Assembly: GCA_002118135.1 (NCBI GenBank)
Contig: BDIU01000065.1
Span: forward strand, 186,001 to 250,000
Direction: 5' to 3'
Origin: Trebouxia sp. TZW2008
Taxonomy: Eukaryota > Chlorophyta > Trebouxiophyceae > Trebouxiales > Trebouxiaceae
Length of the DNA stretch: 64,000 nucleotides
Shown: one piece after another, positions 25,984 to 38,052 of the stretch
Layout of the letters: each line of letters opens with the position of its first letter
Numbering within the stretch: the stretch's first letter is position 1
Program-made: the position numbers and the translations under genes
The notes under the pieces: generated by a model
The model's input: the letters and a program-made list of their open reading frames with translations, nothing else
Told to the model about the DNA's origin: nothing
The model's database searches: none

Positions 25984-26063
25984 GATTAGTTGGCCGAGCG
26001 GTCTAAGGCGCCAGATTAAGGCTCTGGTCCGAAAGGGCGTGAGTTCAAATCTCACACTAGTCA
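25984..26063 (+). tRNA. trnL-AAG: tRNA-Leu (anticodon AAG)
   Basis: 80 nt, no intron. The acceptor arms GATTAGT and ACTAGTC pair over 7 bp with one G-U. The A-box region is TGGCCGAGCGG. The anticodon stem CCAGA/TCTGG holds the loop TTAAGGC, giving AAG, which reads CUU leucine codons. A long variable arm (TCCGAAAGGGC) is typical of leucine tRNA. The T arm GTGAG-TTCAAAT-CTCAC contains the B box. Discriminator base A at 26063. CCA is not encoded, as in nuclear genes, and a TTTT run about 20 nt downstream fits a pol III terminator. It sits between the kinesin 5' end and the HOP 3' end. Confidence 0.95.
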
Positions 26064-26635
26064 TACGCAGATGAAGCACCACTTTTGCCACATCCCATTC
26101 CTTTTTGATAGCAGCTTCTAAAGAGCCAGCGCTGCAGCTCCCATGTTGCACACGGGCCATTGGAAGGTTGACCATGCAATGTCATGCAAGCTTCGTCATG
26201 CAGATAATGGATGCACGCATCATCAGCCATGGATGCAATTGCCCTTTAAAATAAATGTGTAGCTGTTGCATGATTTTAAGCTTTGCAAGCTCATTACATG
26301 CATGTATATATGGCTTTGCCACGACACTGAGCATATGCACTGATCAGCTCAGAATAGTTTCTGACCGGCTCTTCAGCTATGTCTGATTTAGTGACAAGTT
26401 GTTTGATGTTCATTTTGAGCATGCAGTACACTGGCATGATGATGTAAGCGTATAAATGTCCAACATATGATCAGTAACTTCGGCCTGATGATGCTTAAAA
26501 GCAGAGCTAGTTGCTTTGAGCGCTGTCTCAGAGTGTTGCCAGGTACAGAGGCTCCTTGTGAAACTTCTGACACCAGAGACCTGTGGTTCCTTGCCTTGCC
26601 TTCCCAAACTACAGCAACACCGACTGTGCTGTGGT
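26064..26635. other. Spacer between tRNA-Leu and HOP 3' end
   Basis: About 570 bp holding the pol III terminator T-run and the presumed 3' UTR of the minus-strand HOP gene. No coding exon is supported. Confidence 0.5.
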
Positions 26636-29600
26636 CTAGCCCATTCGCACAATGCCTGCCTTGATCAGCTTGTCCAGCTTCATGCGTATCTGCGGCTGCT
26701 TCATGTGCTTCTGAGCTGTTGCAGGGTCCTCTTGCAGGTCTTGCAGCACTTGGCGCATGACTGGGTCTGTCATGATGTTCTGCACCTCTGGATCACTCAT
26801 AGCCCTTGCCCTCCGTTGCGCAAGCTCCTCTTCAGATGCATCTCCTGATACAAACTGCACGCGCATGACAGTATTACGTCAGGCATCGTCAGGCAAAGCA
26901 AACACTTCAATACAGACTACATTCGCAGGACAACATTACGTCAGGCACAGCAGACACTGCTGCATCAATGGGCCCAGTGCAAGGTCCTTCTCGGAAGCAT
27001 CTCCCACTACAAACTGCAAACGCAGGGCAACAATGTGTCAGGCACAGCAGACACTGCTGCATCAATGCACACAGTGCAAGGCCCTCAGATGCACCTCCCA
27101 ATATGAAATGCATATAGTGATTTAACAGGCAAAGCATGAACTGCCGCATCAAAGGAAGCATTGCATGACCCTAGTTTATAAGGTACAGCAGGCACTGCTG
27201 CACCAGGGCAAGCAGTGCAAGATGCATGCAAAAGTCAAGCGCAATTGCAAGTATGAGATAAATTACAGAGCTACACTTTAAGCCTCTTTGCCAACAGCTG
27301 CCAAAAAGTTGCCACTGTATGGCTTTGTCTTTGCTGCTCGATAATTTTTTTAGGGCAACACAAACAATGTGAACTGCTGGCTGCATTCAACACAGCCTGG
27401 GTAGGCAATGCTGTGCCAGTATGCAGAAACACACCAATGCTGCAATGTTACACGCCATGAGCAGATTCAATATAATGCACACACGGGTGTTATGCAGTGA
27501 TTGCATGACTATAGTACATCCAACTGTTCCCTTACATGTACCTAGCTGGGCCTGTCTAGCACATGTTTAGAATGAATGAAAGAATGAAATAATGACGTTT
27601 TACCTTGTTGATGGCCTGCTGGCATTTCATCAGGCCCTCCTTCAGCTCCCAGTTGTCTTTCTCAAAGGTCAATCCCTGCTCATATGTCTTCATGGCCTCT
27701 TCATGTTCCTTCATGAAGAACTGCAGATGACCCTGCACGCACGAAAACAGCGACAGCTGAGCAACGCCTGGCTATCCGTTATCAGCAACGAACAAAGCCC
27801 CATGTTCCCCTCTGCATGCAAGACCCTGATCCAAGCCGTCAAATTGTGTTGTACACAAGCACACAGATGAGTCACGCTCTTGGTCCTGGACTGCTAGTCC
27901 TCACACAGGGTCCCATGATGACGCCTTACAGCAAGGACTCTTCTTGTCAGACACTGATTGGCTGTATACCAAATGACATCTTGAGGGAGCTGTACAGCAT
28001 GAGCAGTGCTGCAAACTGTAAGGCACAGCAAGCAAACCAGATATCTGCTGACTGAGCAGAAAGCCAGCGACTGTGCTGTGCTTTACAGCTGCACTCTGCG
28101 ACACTATTTCACTTCGCCCCTTGTGCCTGTGAGAACTTTAATGCTCACTTGCAGCAGCAGACAGCATTGTCATCTTCAGCAGCAGCATCATCCTGGAGAG
28201 TGTATCCTTCATGACCCTGCTAGGTGTAGATAGAAGCAGCAAAATGCCAACAATCTGAGACAACATGCGCAGTATGTCCCAGCCTTGCCCATGTAGCCCT
28301 TGATGAAGTCTGGCTTGAGCGTTGGCCAGCATCTTTCAGGCCAGCGTCCACACGCAGAGCAGACAACACGCGTCATGTCTTGCTGACCTTGAGCACCTAG
28401 CCCCTTGTGAACACCAAGTTTCATGCAGCAGCAGACTGCATGCACCATGTGTTCCTACCTTGCGTGCATAGCCCATTCAGACCATGACCTTCACATATTG
28501 AACTTCATCCGTACATGCAGCAGCAGACATCGCAGACCATGTCTTTCCTCCAACCTGGCCCCTTGTGAAAATGAGGAGTTACATTTCTCTCATGCAGTGC
28601 AGACAACATGCGCCATATCTTGCTAACTTGAGCACCTAGCCCCTTGAGATCATGAAACTTGTGATCTGTACATGCAGCAGCAGACATCATAGGCCATGTC
28701 TTCCTGACTTGAACCTGGCCCCTTGTGACAATGCAAACTCATATTCTTCACATGCTGCAGCAAACAACATGCGGAATGTCTGGCTACCTTGCGCACCTAG
28801 CCCCTTGTGATCATCAAGATTTGATCTTTACCTGCAGCAGCAGACAGCATGTGTCATGTGTTCCTACCTTGCGCACGTAGCCCTTGATGAAATCTGGCTT
28901 GAGTGTGATGCACTGATCAGCGTCTTTGAGGCCAGCGTCCCAGGCGCCTAGCTTGGTATAGCACGCAGCCCTATTGCTGTATAGCTTATGTGCTTCAGGA
29001 TTGACCTTTGGCGGCCCTCGTGCAAGAGCTTCGCTGTAGTGCTTCACAGCTTCGGGGTACTTCTGCTCCTTGAACGCCTGCATCCACATGTTTGTTTCAG
29101 CTGCATGCCTTGACTGCAAGCAAGATCACCACAGCAGCTGGATTTGGCGGCCTGTGTGCTAGAGCTTCGCTATACTGCTTCACAGCTTCTGGGTACTTCT
29201 GCTCCCTGAATGCCTCCATCCACATAGTTCATTCAGCTGCATGCATTTACTGACTGAAGAATCACCACAGCAGCTGGATGTGCTGACAGCATGCACGTCA
29301 ATCAACTAACGTCTGCTGTTGCATGGCATAACACGGCACGCAGGAAACGCATTTCCTTTCAATGCCTGGACATCAAGATGCAACAGAGGAATGCACGTGG
29401 CTCTAGTATGTGAGTTAATCCTCTTCCTTGCAGGTGCAGTGTCATCTGTTGGAAGGACCCTGCCATGTATATTACCAGTAGCTTGCCTAGGCAACTGGGG
29501 GCACGAGTGTACACAGGCTGCGACCTGTTCAATGTCATTACTGTACAGGCAGCTGCTCAAAGAAACAGTCAAATTGCTTGTTGACTATACATGCCTAGCA

Positions 29601-32584
29601 AGGCCTTTGAGCCTGACTAGCATGTGTGTTGAAGACGGAGAGGTAGATAGATAGACTATACAGAACAACATTTTGGTAAGCTTCATGCTCAAACTGCTGA
29701 TGTTGCAAGCATATTCACCTGGTTGCCCTTCTCTTTCTCCTCATTGCTGATATCTAGGTTCACATACGCGCTCTCTGTCTGCTCTTTCAACTGCTTCTCA
29801 GTCTCTTGCAGGCGCTTCAATGTGTCAGGATTCCTGAACAGCAGAAAAGCCTTCGGATGCTGGCAACTTGACAGCATTGGTTTCATCAAAGCATGCCAGT
29901 GCAAACAGGCACAGCAGTCATCTGATGACCACAGCCAGTGCCTGTATCCGTACACACAGATGCCAGCATTCATCGTAAGTTTTTGAAGCTAAGACTGCAT
30001 TTGGAAAGGACAAAATCTGGTGCAACTTGTATCTGCTTCAGCTGCAGCCTTGAGGTCACCCGCTTTTGAGCCAGTGCAGCATGTAGGGTGCATACTGAGA
30101 TCACAGCAAACAGGCCAATCACTGTACCAGTCACCAAGATCTACATATTCGCTAGTGACACCATGTGACCCTGCTTGGTGCATACAGAAGCAATAACGCA
30201 CCTGTGCTCAGTGAGAGCCTTGTGGTAGACAGAGATGGCCTCATTGAGTTTGTCAGTCTTGACCAGGGCATTGCCCTTGCGAGTCAGGGCCTTTGCAACC
30301 AGCTTGTAGTCAGCTCTGAGCTCCCTGCCCCGCTCCACGGCCTTGTCACAGTCAGCTATGCAATCATCAAAGGACCCCTTCTCAAAATGTACTGCAGCCC
30401 TGCACCGCGCAATGTGAGAGGTTATTCTATTTAATCATTCATTTCATTCTCAAATTGTGCTAAACAGGCTCAGCAGGCCCAGGTAGGTACGTACTGGAGC
30501 AATCAACTGTCTCCACAGGACAGTTGGGTCCTGTGCTACCATAAACTATTTGGATTGAGCATGGAGGGTGGTGAACTCCTTGCACTCAGTTGTTTGACAA
30601 GTGTCTTTGGTTTTGCCCCTAGCCTTTGTACCTCAGTACCTGTAACTGAGAGGTTGGCACGAGCAATGCACATGGAAACGCCTGGTGTTGCAGTAAGTCA
30701 ACAGGGTACAGACACTCGCATTGCAAGCGCAGGACAGCATGTTCTGTTGCAGCATCAAGTACACCTGCTGTGGGGCTGAATCATAACCATGATGTACAGA
30801 CAATTATTAACAGCCTCCCACCTGTTTATAATGAATGAGGTGTCCTCATCATACAGCTTATAAGCCTTGTCATAGTGGTAGAACAGTCTTTTGAGATCGC
30901 TTGGCCTTGTAGACAGCATTCCCTTCCTTTTTTGGCTAGGCCCATTCACAGCCATGATGCACAACACGCACACAGCAGCCTACCTGTTTGTAATGAATGA
31001 GATGTCCTCATCATACAGCTCATAAGCCTTGTCATAGTGCTGAATGGCCTCGTCAAATTGCTTAGCCTTGTAGGCAGCATTGCCCTGGTCCTTCTGGTGC
31101 AGGGCCTGCTCCTTGCGCTGCAGCTTAGCTTTCTGCTCTTGCTGTTCCTCGCTCTCAGGCTCTGGGGTCTTGGGCTTGGCAGGCTCTGTAGGCTCAGCTG
31201 GCTCCAAATCCTGCAGCACAATCATGGTTTTTGTTTACAATTGCATTGACATAATGTGGTCTGAGCTGGCTCCATGGACTTGAACCCCTGCCGTGCCAGT
31301 AGATCAGTCTGTTCAAGGCACATCCCAAAGCAGACTTGACAGGATGAGCAGCCTCAGCTGGACTCCATGTTTGCCATTGCATAAGGCCAAGCATCTGTAT
31401 AAAACAGCTCTGAAAAGCTTACTGGCATTTCCTCATCATCATCGCTATCCTCCTGGTCTGCCTGACTGCTGCCATTGGCAGCTGCTGAGCTGGCGCCGTT
31501 TGCACCCTGTTCCTTCTTGAAGTCATCCCCAGACATCATATTGATGCCTAGCCCAACACTCAGTGCCTTCTGCAATCGTGGGTCACCCAGATACTTGCTC
31601 ATGTTCTGTGGGTTACTGCCCATGTCACGCAGCATCATCATAAAGTCTGGCTGTGACAGCAGCGGCCTAGTCTCAGGATTCATGGCCAGCTTGGACACAA
31701 AGTCTGGACCAAACATGCCGCCTGCGCCTCCACCCTGTGGCTTTGACTGGGCTGCCTTTGCTTCCTTCAGTCCTGACTGTAAAGCTGCATTCTGAGGGTC
31801 ATGTGTCAGACCTGCGCATAAACATGAGCTCGTTAGTCCTTCATCACAACCACTTGCTAGAAAGGCTTGGAGACCCTGCAACTAGGCGTGCATAGGTGCG
31901 CTCTTGTTGCATCTTTAATGCTGCTGAGGTCAGTGCAATCAAAGCTGCTGCCTGGCAGCCTGAACACTGCTGGCACATGTCGTGTTCACTCATAACGTTT
32001 CACAGACAAGGGGAGTCTGGAATGTATGAGGTGTGCAAGTCACCTTTCTCAAAGGCACTGACTGCCTCATCTAGTTTCTGCAGCCCATGGTAAGCTGAGC
32101 CCAGCCGTGAGTAGCCCTTTCCCCACTCAGGCTTGAGCTCGACAACCTGGGCATCAAACACATGTGATCAACAACACAATCACTAGATAGACAGACGATG
32201 CACATGGTGTACTTGCAGGTGATGTAACAGCATGATACCTTCTGGGCGTCTTGCAAGGCGTCTTGATACTCATTCAGACTTGCCTGCAACCAATCAGGAA
32301 TGAGGAGTGCCTCGATGAGCAAGCTGCACAGGCAAGCGATGTGCCAGATGTTGGCAACAGCTGCTAAATCACACTCACATGTGATGCAGAGCGGTTGCTG
32401 TACAAGACATGATTGGAAGGATCTAGACTGATCGCATCGCTGAAGTGCTTGATGGCCTCCTGGAATCGACCAGCTTGGAACGCCTTGTTTCCCTGAGCCT
32501 GTATATCAGATGCAAAACTGTGAATGCCGGCGTTCATACATGGCGTCGTGGCGTGGAGGCGTTTACCTTGAGGGCGTCTGCCAT
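26636..32584 (-). CDS. STI1: Hsp70-Hsp90 organizing co-chaperone (HOP/STI1)
   Basis: Scaffold that bridges Hsp70 and Hsp90 through TPR domains in the cytosol. Eleven exons: 32584-32567 (MADALK), 32498-32379, 32283-32239, 32146-32044, 31811-31423, 31210-30984, 30399-30202, 29833-29719, 29077-28868, 27732-27604, 26854-26636; 1773 nt, 590 aa, the usual family length. TPR1 has AQGNKAF and LYSNRSASH. The first STI1/DP domain has NPETRPLLSQPDF and GINMMSGDDF. TPR2A has QGNAAYKAKQFDEAIQHY, TPR2B has KEKGNQ | AFKEQKYPEAVKHY and LYSNRAACY, and the C-terminal DP2 domain has MSDPEVQNIM and a KLIKAGIVRMG end. Carboxylate-clamp Asn residues are kept. The start is fixed by the MADAL-type beginning and clean phases. 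Several exon edges are duplicated as decoys in the introns. Divergent from the Myb gene. Confidence 0.95.
26900..27200. repeat. Fossils of HOP last-exon acceptor edge (about 87-bp period)
   Basis: The 5' edge of the last exon (about 26790-26854) with its TGCAG acceptor and upstream intron recurs near 26985-27025 and 27080-27125. Copies retain GATGCATCTCC or GAAGCATCTCCC and ACAAACTGCA-like sequence, and are joined by a repeated GCACAGCAGACACTGCTGCA motif. Confidence 0.8.
28270..28870. repeat. Fossil array of HOP exon 9 donor edge, about seven copies
   Basis: The 3' edge of exon 9 (GTAGCCCTTGATGAAATCTG on the plus strand) with its donor is followed in the intron by copies near 28790, 28695, 28625, 28540, 28460, 28380 and a long copy at 28285-28350. 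Shared blocks are CAGCAGCAGAC, CATGT, CCTTG and CACCTAGCCCCTTG. Spacing is about 75-95 bp. Confidence 0.8.
29140..29260. repeat. Fossil of HOP exon 9 acceptor edge
   Basis: Repeats the live 29015-29110 segment: GGCGGCC, TGCAAGAGCTTCGCT-like and ACTTCTGCTCC are recognisable. The decoy keeps the start of the exon plus its flanking intron. Confidence 0.75.
30425..30620. repeat. Dispersed ~190-bp repeat, copy A
   Basis: Shares ordered blocks with 44020-44210: TCATTTCATTCT, GTACTGGAGCAATC, CAGTTGGGTCCTGTGCTA-like, and a GGAGG or GAGGG stretch followed by TCCTT. A partial inverted relative is near 27535-27595. Here it sits in HOP intron 6. Type unknown. Confidence 0.6.
30820..30970. repeat. Fossil of HOP exon 6 donor edge
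   Basis: Copies the end of exon 6 (live 30984-31060): on the minus strand the decoy still reads HYDKAYKLYDEDTSFI and then a GTGGGAG donor-like site, against HYDKAYELYDEDISFI in the live exon. Confidence 0.85.
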
Positions 32585-32921
32585 GTTTTGTTCTGCAATC
32601 AGTCAGGGAGCGAGATGTCACTTTTCGATGGGCTGCGCACAAGAATCTCTCTCGGTACAGATGACTCTGCGATGTGGATGTTCTCTACCGGAGTCGGAGC
32701 GTCGAGCGTTTGCGCTCTGCGCCCTTCGTCGCCACTAAGGAAGGCAGGGCGATTTCCGTTCCAATCGCCCCAGCAGGTGCAGAAAACCCTGGAGCAATGC
32801 AATCCTGCTCCAGGGTGCTATTCTCTCGAGGCGTCTCTACAACGTCACACGCCCGAGCGCACGCTTCGGATTGGCGAGACGCTAGCAAGTGTGTCTGCTT
32901 CGTTTGCGAGCGTGAAGCGCG
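32585..32921. promoter_or_regulatory. Divergent promoter between HOP and Myb/REB1-like genes
   Basis: 337 bp between the two start codons, so both promoters overlap. CCAAT occurs near 32761 and its complement ATTGG near 32870. An 11-bp perfect inverted repeat at 32786-32796 and 32806-32816 (arm ACCCTGGAGCA) with a 9-nt loop lies near the middle. No clear TATA box and no canonical three-unit heat-shock element was seen, although HOP is usually heat-inducible. Confidence 0.65.
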
Positions 32922-35900
32922 ATGTCAAATGACATTGACTGGCTGCCAGTGTTGCAGAAGGTTTTCGAAGATTATGGCACGCAGTTGCGCAAAAGCAAGG
33001 TGACCTGCACCATCAGCTCAGCAGCGTTATTTCTGCCAGCAGTGATCTTCTGTATATATGGCTTAGCCGTCTGTATCAGTATATGATGTTACCTCGTGTG
33101 ATGGCAGGTAAAGAAGTTTGCAGCCAAGGTAGCTCAACAGCAAGGCAGGCCAGAGGACAAGAAGCAGCTTCAAACCTTGTTCAAGGCGTTCCTCAAGTCT
33201 GACAAGTAAGTCTTCAGGACTTGCAATATGAGCTGACTTGCTGTTACTCCTGCTTGACTGTCAAAACGATATCTTTCCAAAGAGGAAAGAAACAAAAGTT
33301 GTCAACATCGGCCTACCATCAGGAGTGAACTGACCATCATGCCTGAAGCTTTCTGCTGTGCAGAGGCCGCAGCAGGATTGCCAACACAGATGGCATTTTG
33401 TCACTGGCCCCTCAACAGCAGGCAGACGGTGCATCACAACCAAGACCATCTCTTTTTGACCTAGCAGAAGCTGCCGCAAGCCTAACCTCAAAACAGCCAA
33501 ACAAGACTAAGTCGCAGCCTGGCAAAGCCAAAGCGGGCACAGCAACTCAGCCAGATACTGTCCCATCTCTTGATGGTCCCAGTGCTGGCAGAAAGCGCAA
33601 ATCCAGCTCTCCTGCTGCAGCACCCAATCCAACACCTGCCAAGGCTGAAACAGTCGCCGCACAAACAACTGCTGCTGCTGCTGAGGACAGAAAGGGCACT
33701 GGCAGCACTCAGCAGCCATCATCACCTAAAAATGCTGCTGCTGCTGCTACTGCTGCTGCTGATGATGTTGTCAAGCCCAAGAAGACAAAGAAAAGGGACA
33801 GGCAGGCTGAGCCAAACCCTGCACAAACCAAAGCTGCTTTGGCAGCTGCTCCAGCTTCAAGGCCTGCCGCCACTGCTGCACCAGGCTCAACCAAGGATCA
33901 GCCAATCGACGCTGTGCGAGCTTCCAAGGCCGCTCGCAAAGGAGAGCTTGACAACGGTGACAAGACGGCCAAGAGGGCAAAGCACAGCAGGAAGAGAGGC
34001 AGTGCAGAGCCAGACGCGGCGAACCCATCAGCTGCAGCAGCACTGGTTTCAGAGCCCTTGCAAGCCCAACAGGCAGGACCAAGCACTGCTCCTGAGCAGT
34101 CTGCACCAGCTGACACAGCGGCAGCAGCAGTGCCTGTGACGGAACCAAAGAAGAAGATGAAGAAGCGCAAGCACAAGGCTGATGCAGATGTCCCACAATC
34201 AGGGGCACAAGCAGAGGCGTCAGTGCGGGCTGCTTTGGTGCCAATCACTGATGGCGCTTGTACAGGAGCAGAAGAGTCAGAACCTGCTGTTGTCAAGACC
34301 AAGAAGCGCAAGCAGAAGCATTCTGCGCTTGGCAGCCCACAGCTCACGCCTGCAAGCAGCAGCCAGCCAGCAGGTCACGCTGAAGACGCTGCAGCTCCTG
34401 CTGTTATACCTGAGCACACCACAGCTGCTGATGCAACACCAACAGCTGATTCCAGTCAGCCAGGAGAGCAGCCTAAGCGCAAACGCAAGTCCAAAGCCTC
34501 CAAACGCCAGAATGCAGCAGCTGCAGGTGAGGCTGCAGGAGAAGCTGCAGATGTCGGCGCTGATGCAACTGCTGACGAAGCATCTCCATCTGAACAGCAG
34601 CCAAAAGCCAAGAAGGCGAGGAAGCCCAGGCCCCCCAAGGCGCAGGACCCCAACACCCCAGCAGCAGCTGTTGGGGTGACATCTTGGCGTGAGGACCAGG
34701 CACGAACAGACGTGAAGAAAGGGAAGTTCTCCAAGCAGGAAAAGGACACTTTGAGGCAGGCAGCAGTGGCATATGCAGAGGGGCACAACCTCCCCGCTAA
34801 TGACTTTGCCTGGCTGTTCAACACAAAGACCTCTGAGCACAAGAATGAGGCAATGGGCTGTTGGCGCAACATTGCCCAGAGCCTGCCGCACCGCACTTAT
34901 AAGTCAGTGTATGCGTGTGGCACCAGGATGCTGCATGAGATGAACTACCAGGTAGTACCCTATTTACAGCAATCTTCTTGCATCTATGTTTTCTGCCTTG
35001 ATAGCCGATGCAATGTTGTGGGTCAAGATGAAAGGTTGCATGTCATCTTGGCTGCCTGCATATGACAGGCAATTGGTCAATGCCTTGTGCCTGCCATTCT
35101 GCTCTGAAGCCTGATATCAGCCAGGCCAGAACAAAGGAACCTGTTGAATGCTTGTTGCTGCTGTTGGGTCCATGAATGCCATGAGGTGCGTGCATCACAG
35201 CCATTATGCAGCTTCTGCTGTATCGGTGCTTTATCAATATCCGTGCTGTATCAGTGCTTTCCAGCACACAAAGGGATGATGCGCGGTATTTGCTAAACAT
35301 GATCAGCTGCTGCTTCTCACAGCACAGCCAGGTGTTGGCATTACTGCATTTCTGGCTACTTACACAACTTGATGTCATGCTGGATACACACGCCATTCTA
35401 TGTATTCATCACACATGCTGTGCATCCTAATCGCGGTACTGCTGAAGAAAATCAGCGGAATTGGCAGCTCAGCTGTCTTCATCATATCATTTGACCATGC
35501 CTGATGGTGTGCACTGAGCTTCAGCATGTCTTGGCTGCAGGGTAAATGGAGCAAAGAAGAAGACGAGCAGCTGCGGGAGCTGGTGGGGGAGAAAGGCAGC
35601 AAGTGGAAGGAGATCAGTTTGAAGCTGGGCCGGCTGCCGGAGGGATGCAGGGACAGGTGGCGTGAGCTCAAGCTGGGCACCTCCAGGAAGGCTGGGCGGT
35701 GGACTGAGGAGGAGACCCTCCGACTACGCACCCTGGTCAATGAATACTTGGCTCGCAAACAGGTACAGCTGTTACCCCTTATGCACCCCCAGCCCCTCCC
35801 AAACCCCTCTCCCCTCCAGCCTTTGCATAATGGAGGACAGCTCACACTGCAAATATCAAGTCTGCAGGCAAGCAGCATTGTTGACCAAACATTCTGTGAT

Positions 35901-37357
35901 GCTGGAGCCTTCAAGTGCTATCAGTCTGGGGCATTTCATGCACTGCAGGCATGAATCTGTCTGAGTTGTGAGCATATAGCTCCGTGTCAGACTGAGCTGT
36001 TCTTTTGGCACTCTGTCTTGCAACACTGACAGTCAGAATGGCTTTTGTCTGTGCAGGAGATTGAGGAGTCAAGGCGGGCAGGCGACGCTCTGACTCTGAC
36101 CCTGGACAATCTAGAGGGCAGTCCGCCAACTGCATTTCAATCCCCAACTCAATCTGGGGCGTTGCATGCACTGCAGGCATGAATATGTACCATGTTTGAG
36201 CATACAGCTTCCTGTCAGACTGAGCTGTTTTTTTGGCTCTTTGCCTTGTAACATTGATAATCAGCATGGCTTGAACTGGCGCAGGAGATTGAGGAGTCAA
36301 GGCAAGCAGGCGGCGCTCTGACTCTGACTCTAGATGATCTGGAGGGCAGCCCACCAGATGCTGACACTAAGCAAGCTGATGGCCGCATCATCTTGGATGA
36401 CATCGACTGGGACGTCATTTCAGCTCAACATGGCACCAGGGCAGCCCCCCAGTGCCTCACCAAGTGGTACACCCAGCTTGCTCCATCCATGGTCTCCAAA
36501 GGTAATGATTGATTTGATAGACCTATCTTGTTGGATTGGCTGGTTGACTGAGAAGTCGTTTCAGTTCAACATGGCACCAGAGCAGGCCCACAGTGCCTCA
36601 CGAAATGGTACACCCAGCTTGCTCCACCTATGATCTCCAAAAATAGCAGATGAATGCAAAATTGGCTGGCTGACTGACTGGCTGACTGACCAACTGCTTG
36701 GTATATCCTGTTGCCAGTCTGACCTGAGCATTTTGTTGCAGGCAGCAATTTTCAAGCTACGCATGTGCATGTCATTTTGTCTGCATTGTCAGCAAGTCAG
36801 CATGATTGTATGCGCTTGTTCCTGCATCACGTCTTGGCCTTTTACTACTCTTACAGTTTGCATGTGATGCTTTCTGAGCCTGTAGCTTGTCGGCATCTGG
36901 GATTGCCTGTGCATTGTTGCTTGTGACTGACAGCAACAGCAGAGCAGACAGCTCAGGAGGCTTCAACACAATCTCAGCTGCAGACAGCCTCAGATCCTTT
37001 GACGGATTATCCGAGGCGCACATGTGCTTGCAATTTCTGTCACAGGACACCAACCACCTGTAGCTTGTTGTCACAGGTGAATGGGGCAGCGGTGATGACA
37101 GGCGTCTGTTGCGTGCCTTGTCTAGGGCTGGAGCCAGTCATGACTTTCAGGTGGACTGGAGCCAGTTGGTTGCATCACGTACAGCCCAGCAAGCCCGCCG
37201 CAGGTGGCGTCTAATGCTGAAGTGTGTCAAAGATGCTGCGGATAGGGAGTTCCGTGACAATTTGCACACGCTGCTGAAGACTTTCACACCAGACTTGTTG
37301 CCTTCTGCACAAGGAGAGGAACCTCATGACCCAGAAGCTGCAGATGATCTATATTAA
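32922..37357 (+). CDS. Myb-repeat DNA-binding protein, REB1/TTF-I/DMTF1-like
   Basis: Likely nuclear or nucleolar DNA-binding factor. Six exons: 32922-32999, 33108-33205, 33364-34951, 35541-35762, 36285-36501, 37077-37357; 2484 nt, 827 aa. The N-terminus (NDIDWLPVLQKVFEDYG) is followed by a long low-complexity region rich in Ala, Pro, Lys and Gln with many KKxKKRK-like nuclear signals. The C-terminal third holds Myb-like repeats: GKFSKQEKDTLRQA...CWRNIAQSLPHRTYKSVY, then GKWSKEEDEQLRELV with SKWKEISLKLGR and CRDRWREL, then GRWTEEETLRLRTLV with IDWDVIS and CLTKWY, then DDRRLLRAL with VDWSQLV and ARRRWRLM. This layout fits Reb1/TTF-I, which bind rDNA terminators; the exact role is inferred. Exon 5 edges are duplicated in the flanking introns. 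Confidence 0.85.
35923..36650. repeat. Tandem fossils flanking Myb-gene exon 5
   Basis: The segment about 35923-36150 is repeated at about 36151-36375 (period near 228 bp); both carry GTGCAG or GCGCAG plus GAGATTGAGGAGTCAAGGC. The first copy keeps an intact acceptor at 36056 and opens EIEESRRAGDALTLTLDN but then lacks a proper continuation. The 3' part of exon 5 (live 36415-36501) recurs at about 36555-36645 (CAACATGGCACCAGAGCAG). Confidence 0.85.
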
Positions 37358-37684
37358 TGCTTTTGTTGAGCCCATGTACTAACTCTGTGTACTATTGTCT
37401 TCATGCATCACAATCATTGCAACTGTCAGCTCTATCCTGATGATTCAGGTATACACGTGTGCTGGACAGGGATTATTATTTGATTGAAATATGGAATCAA
37501 CGTGTTGAAATTTGAGTTCATTTTGCAAGATGCTGTCATCATGTTGAATGCAAACTGTCAGGGTTGAGCGCTAGCTAGCATAGTCGGGAGTAAAGCTAGC
37601 CCGAAGCTTTGACTGCGCACCACCCAGGCCTGGACAGTGTGACCCTGACGGCGGCAGCAACACACATGCTCCTGCGTCTTGCAG

Positions 37685-37785
37685 CGTCATCTTCAGCTTC
37701 AGCGACAGCAGCAGCCACTGATACTATCGACTTTGTAATAAATTGCTGCGGCTCTATCCATATGCATTGACTTCGGCGTTGGTTC
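37685..37785. repeat. Dispersed ~95-bp repeat, copy B
   Basis: Matches the minus strand of 18320-18425 (ATCGACTTTGTAA, AATTGCTGCGGC, ATATGCATTGACTTCG). Lies 5' of the BZW gene. It contains a TGTAA that could also serve as poly(A) signal of the Myb gene. Confidence 0.6.
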
Positions 37786-37818
37786 ATGTCTGCAGACACT
37801 CCTTTGCTATGCTGAAGA

Positions 37819-37826
37819 TATAAAAG
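37819..37826 (+). promoter_or_regulatory. TATA box candidate for BZW gene
   Basis: TATAAAAG about 230 bp before the inferred start codon at 38053. It would place transcription start near 37850 and explain why the earlier ATG at 37833 is not used. Confidence 0.5.
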
Positions 37827-38052
37827 CGGCATCATGCCTAGCAGATCTGCAAGCGAACCTTTGAGAAGCTGCCGAGGAAGCTTACGCAGCCCGTACCGGT
37901 CCTATTCAAGCACGCCCTGCGTGAAAGGAGAAAACCTGCTGTGCTTACAGGCCTGTTGTCTGGGTACTGTACAGTAACTCGCTGTTTTTCCAATCACATT
38001 TTACACCCAGAGAGTTGACAAGCCAACGCAAAACATCTTGCTGCTTGTTTGT

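Noticed and set aside
33398..35065. 555-codon ORF as a stand-alone gene
   Set aside because: It is exon 3 of the Myb gene with read-through into the intron after 34951.
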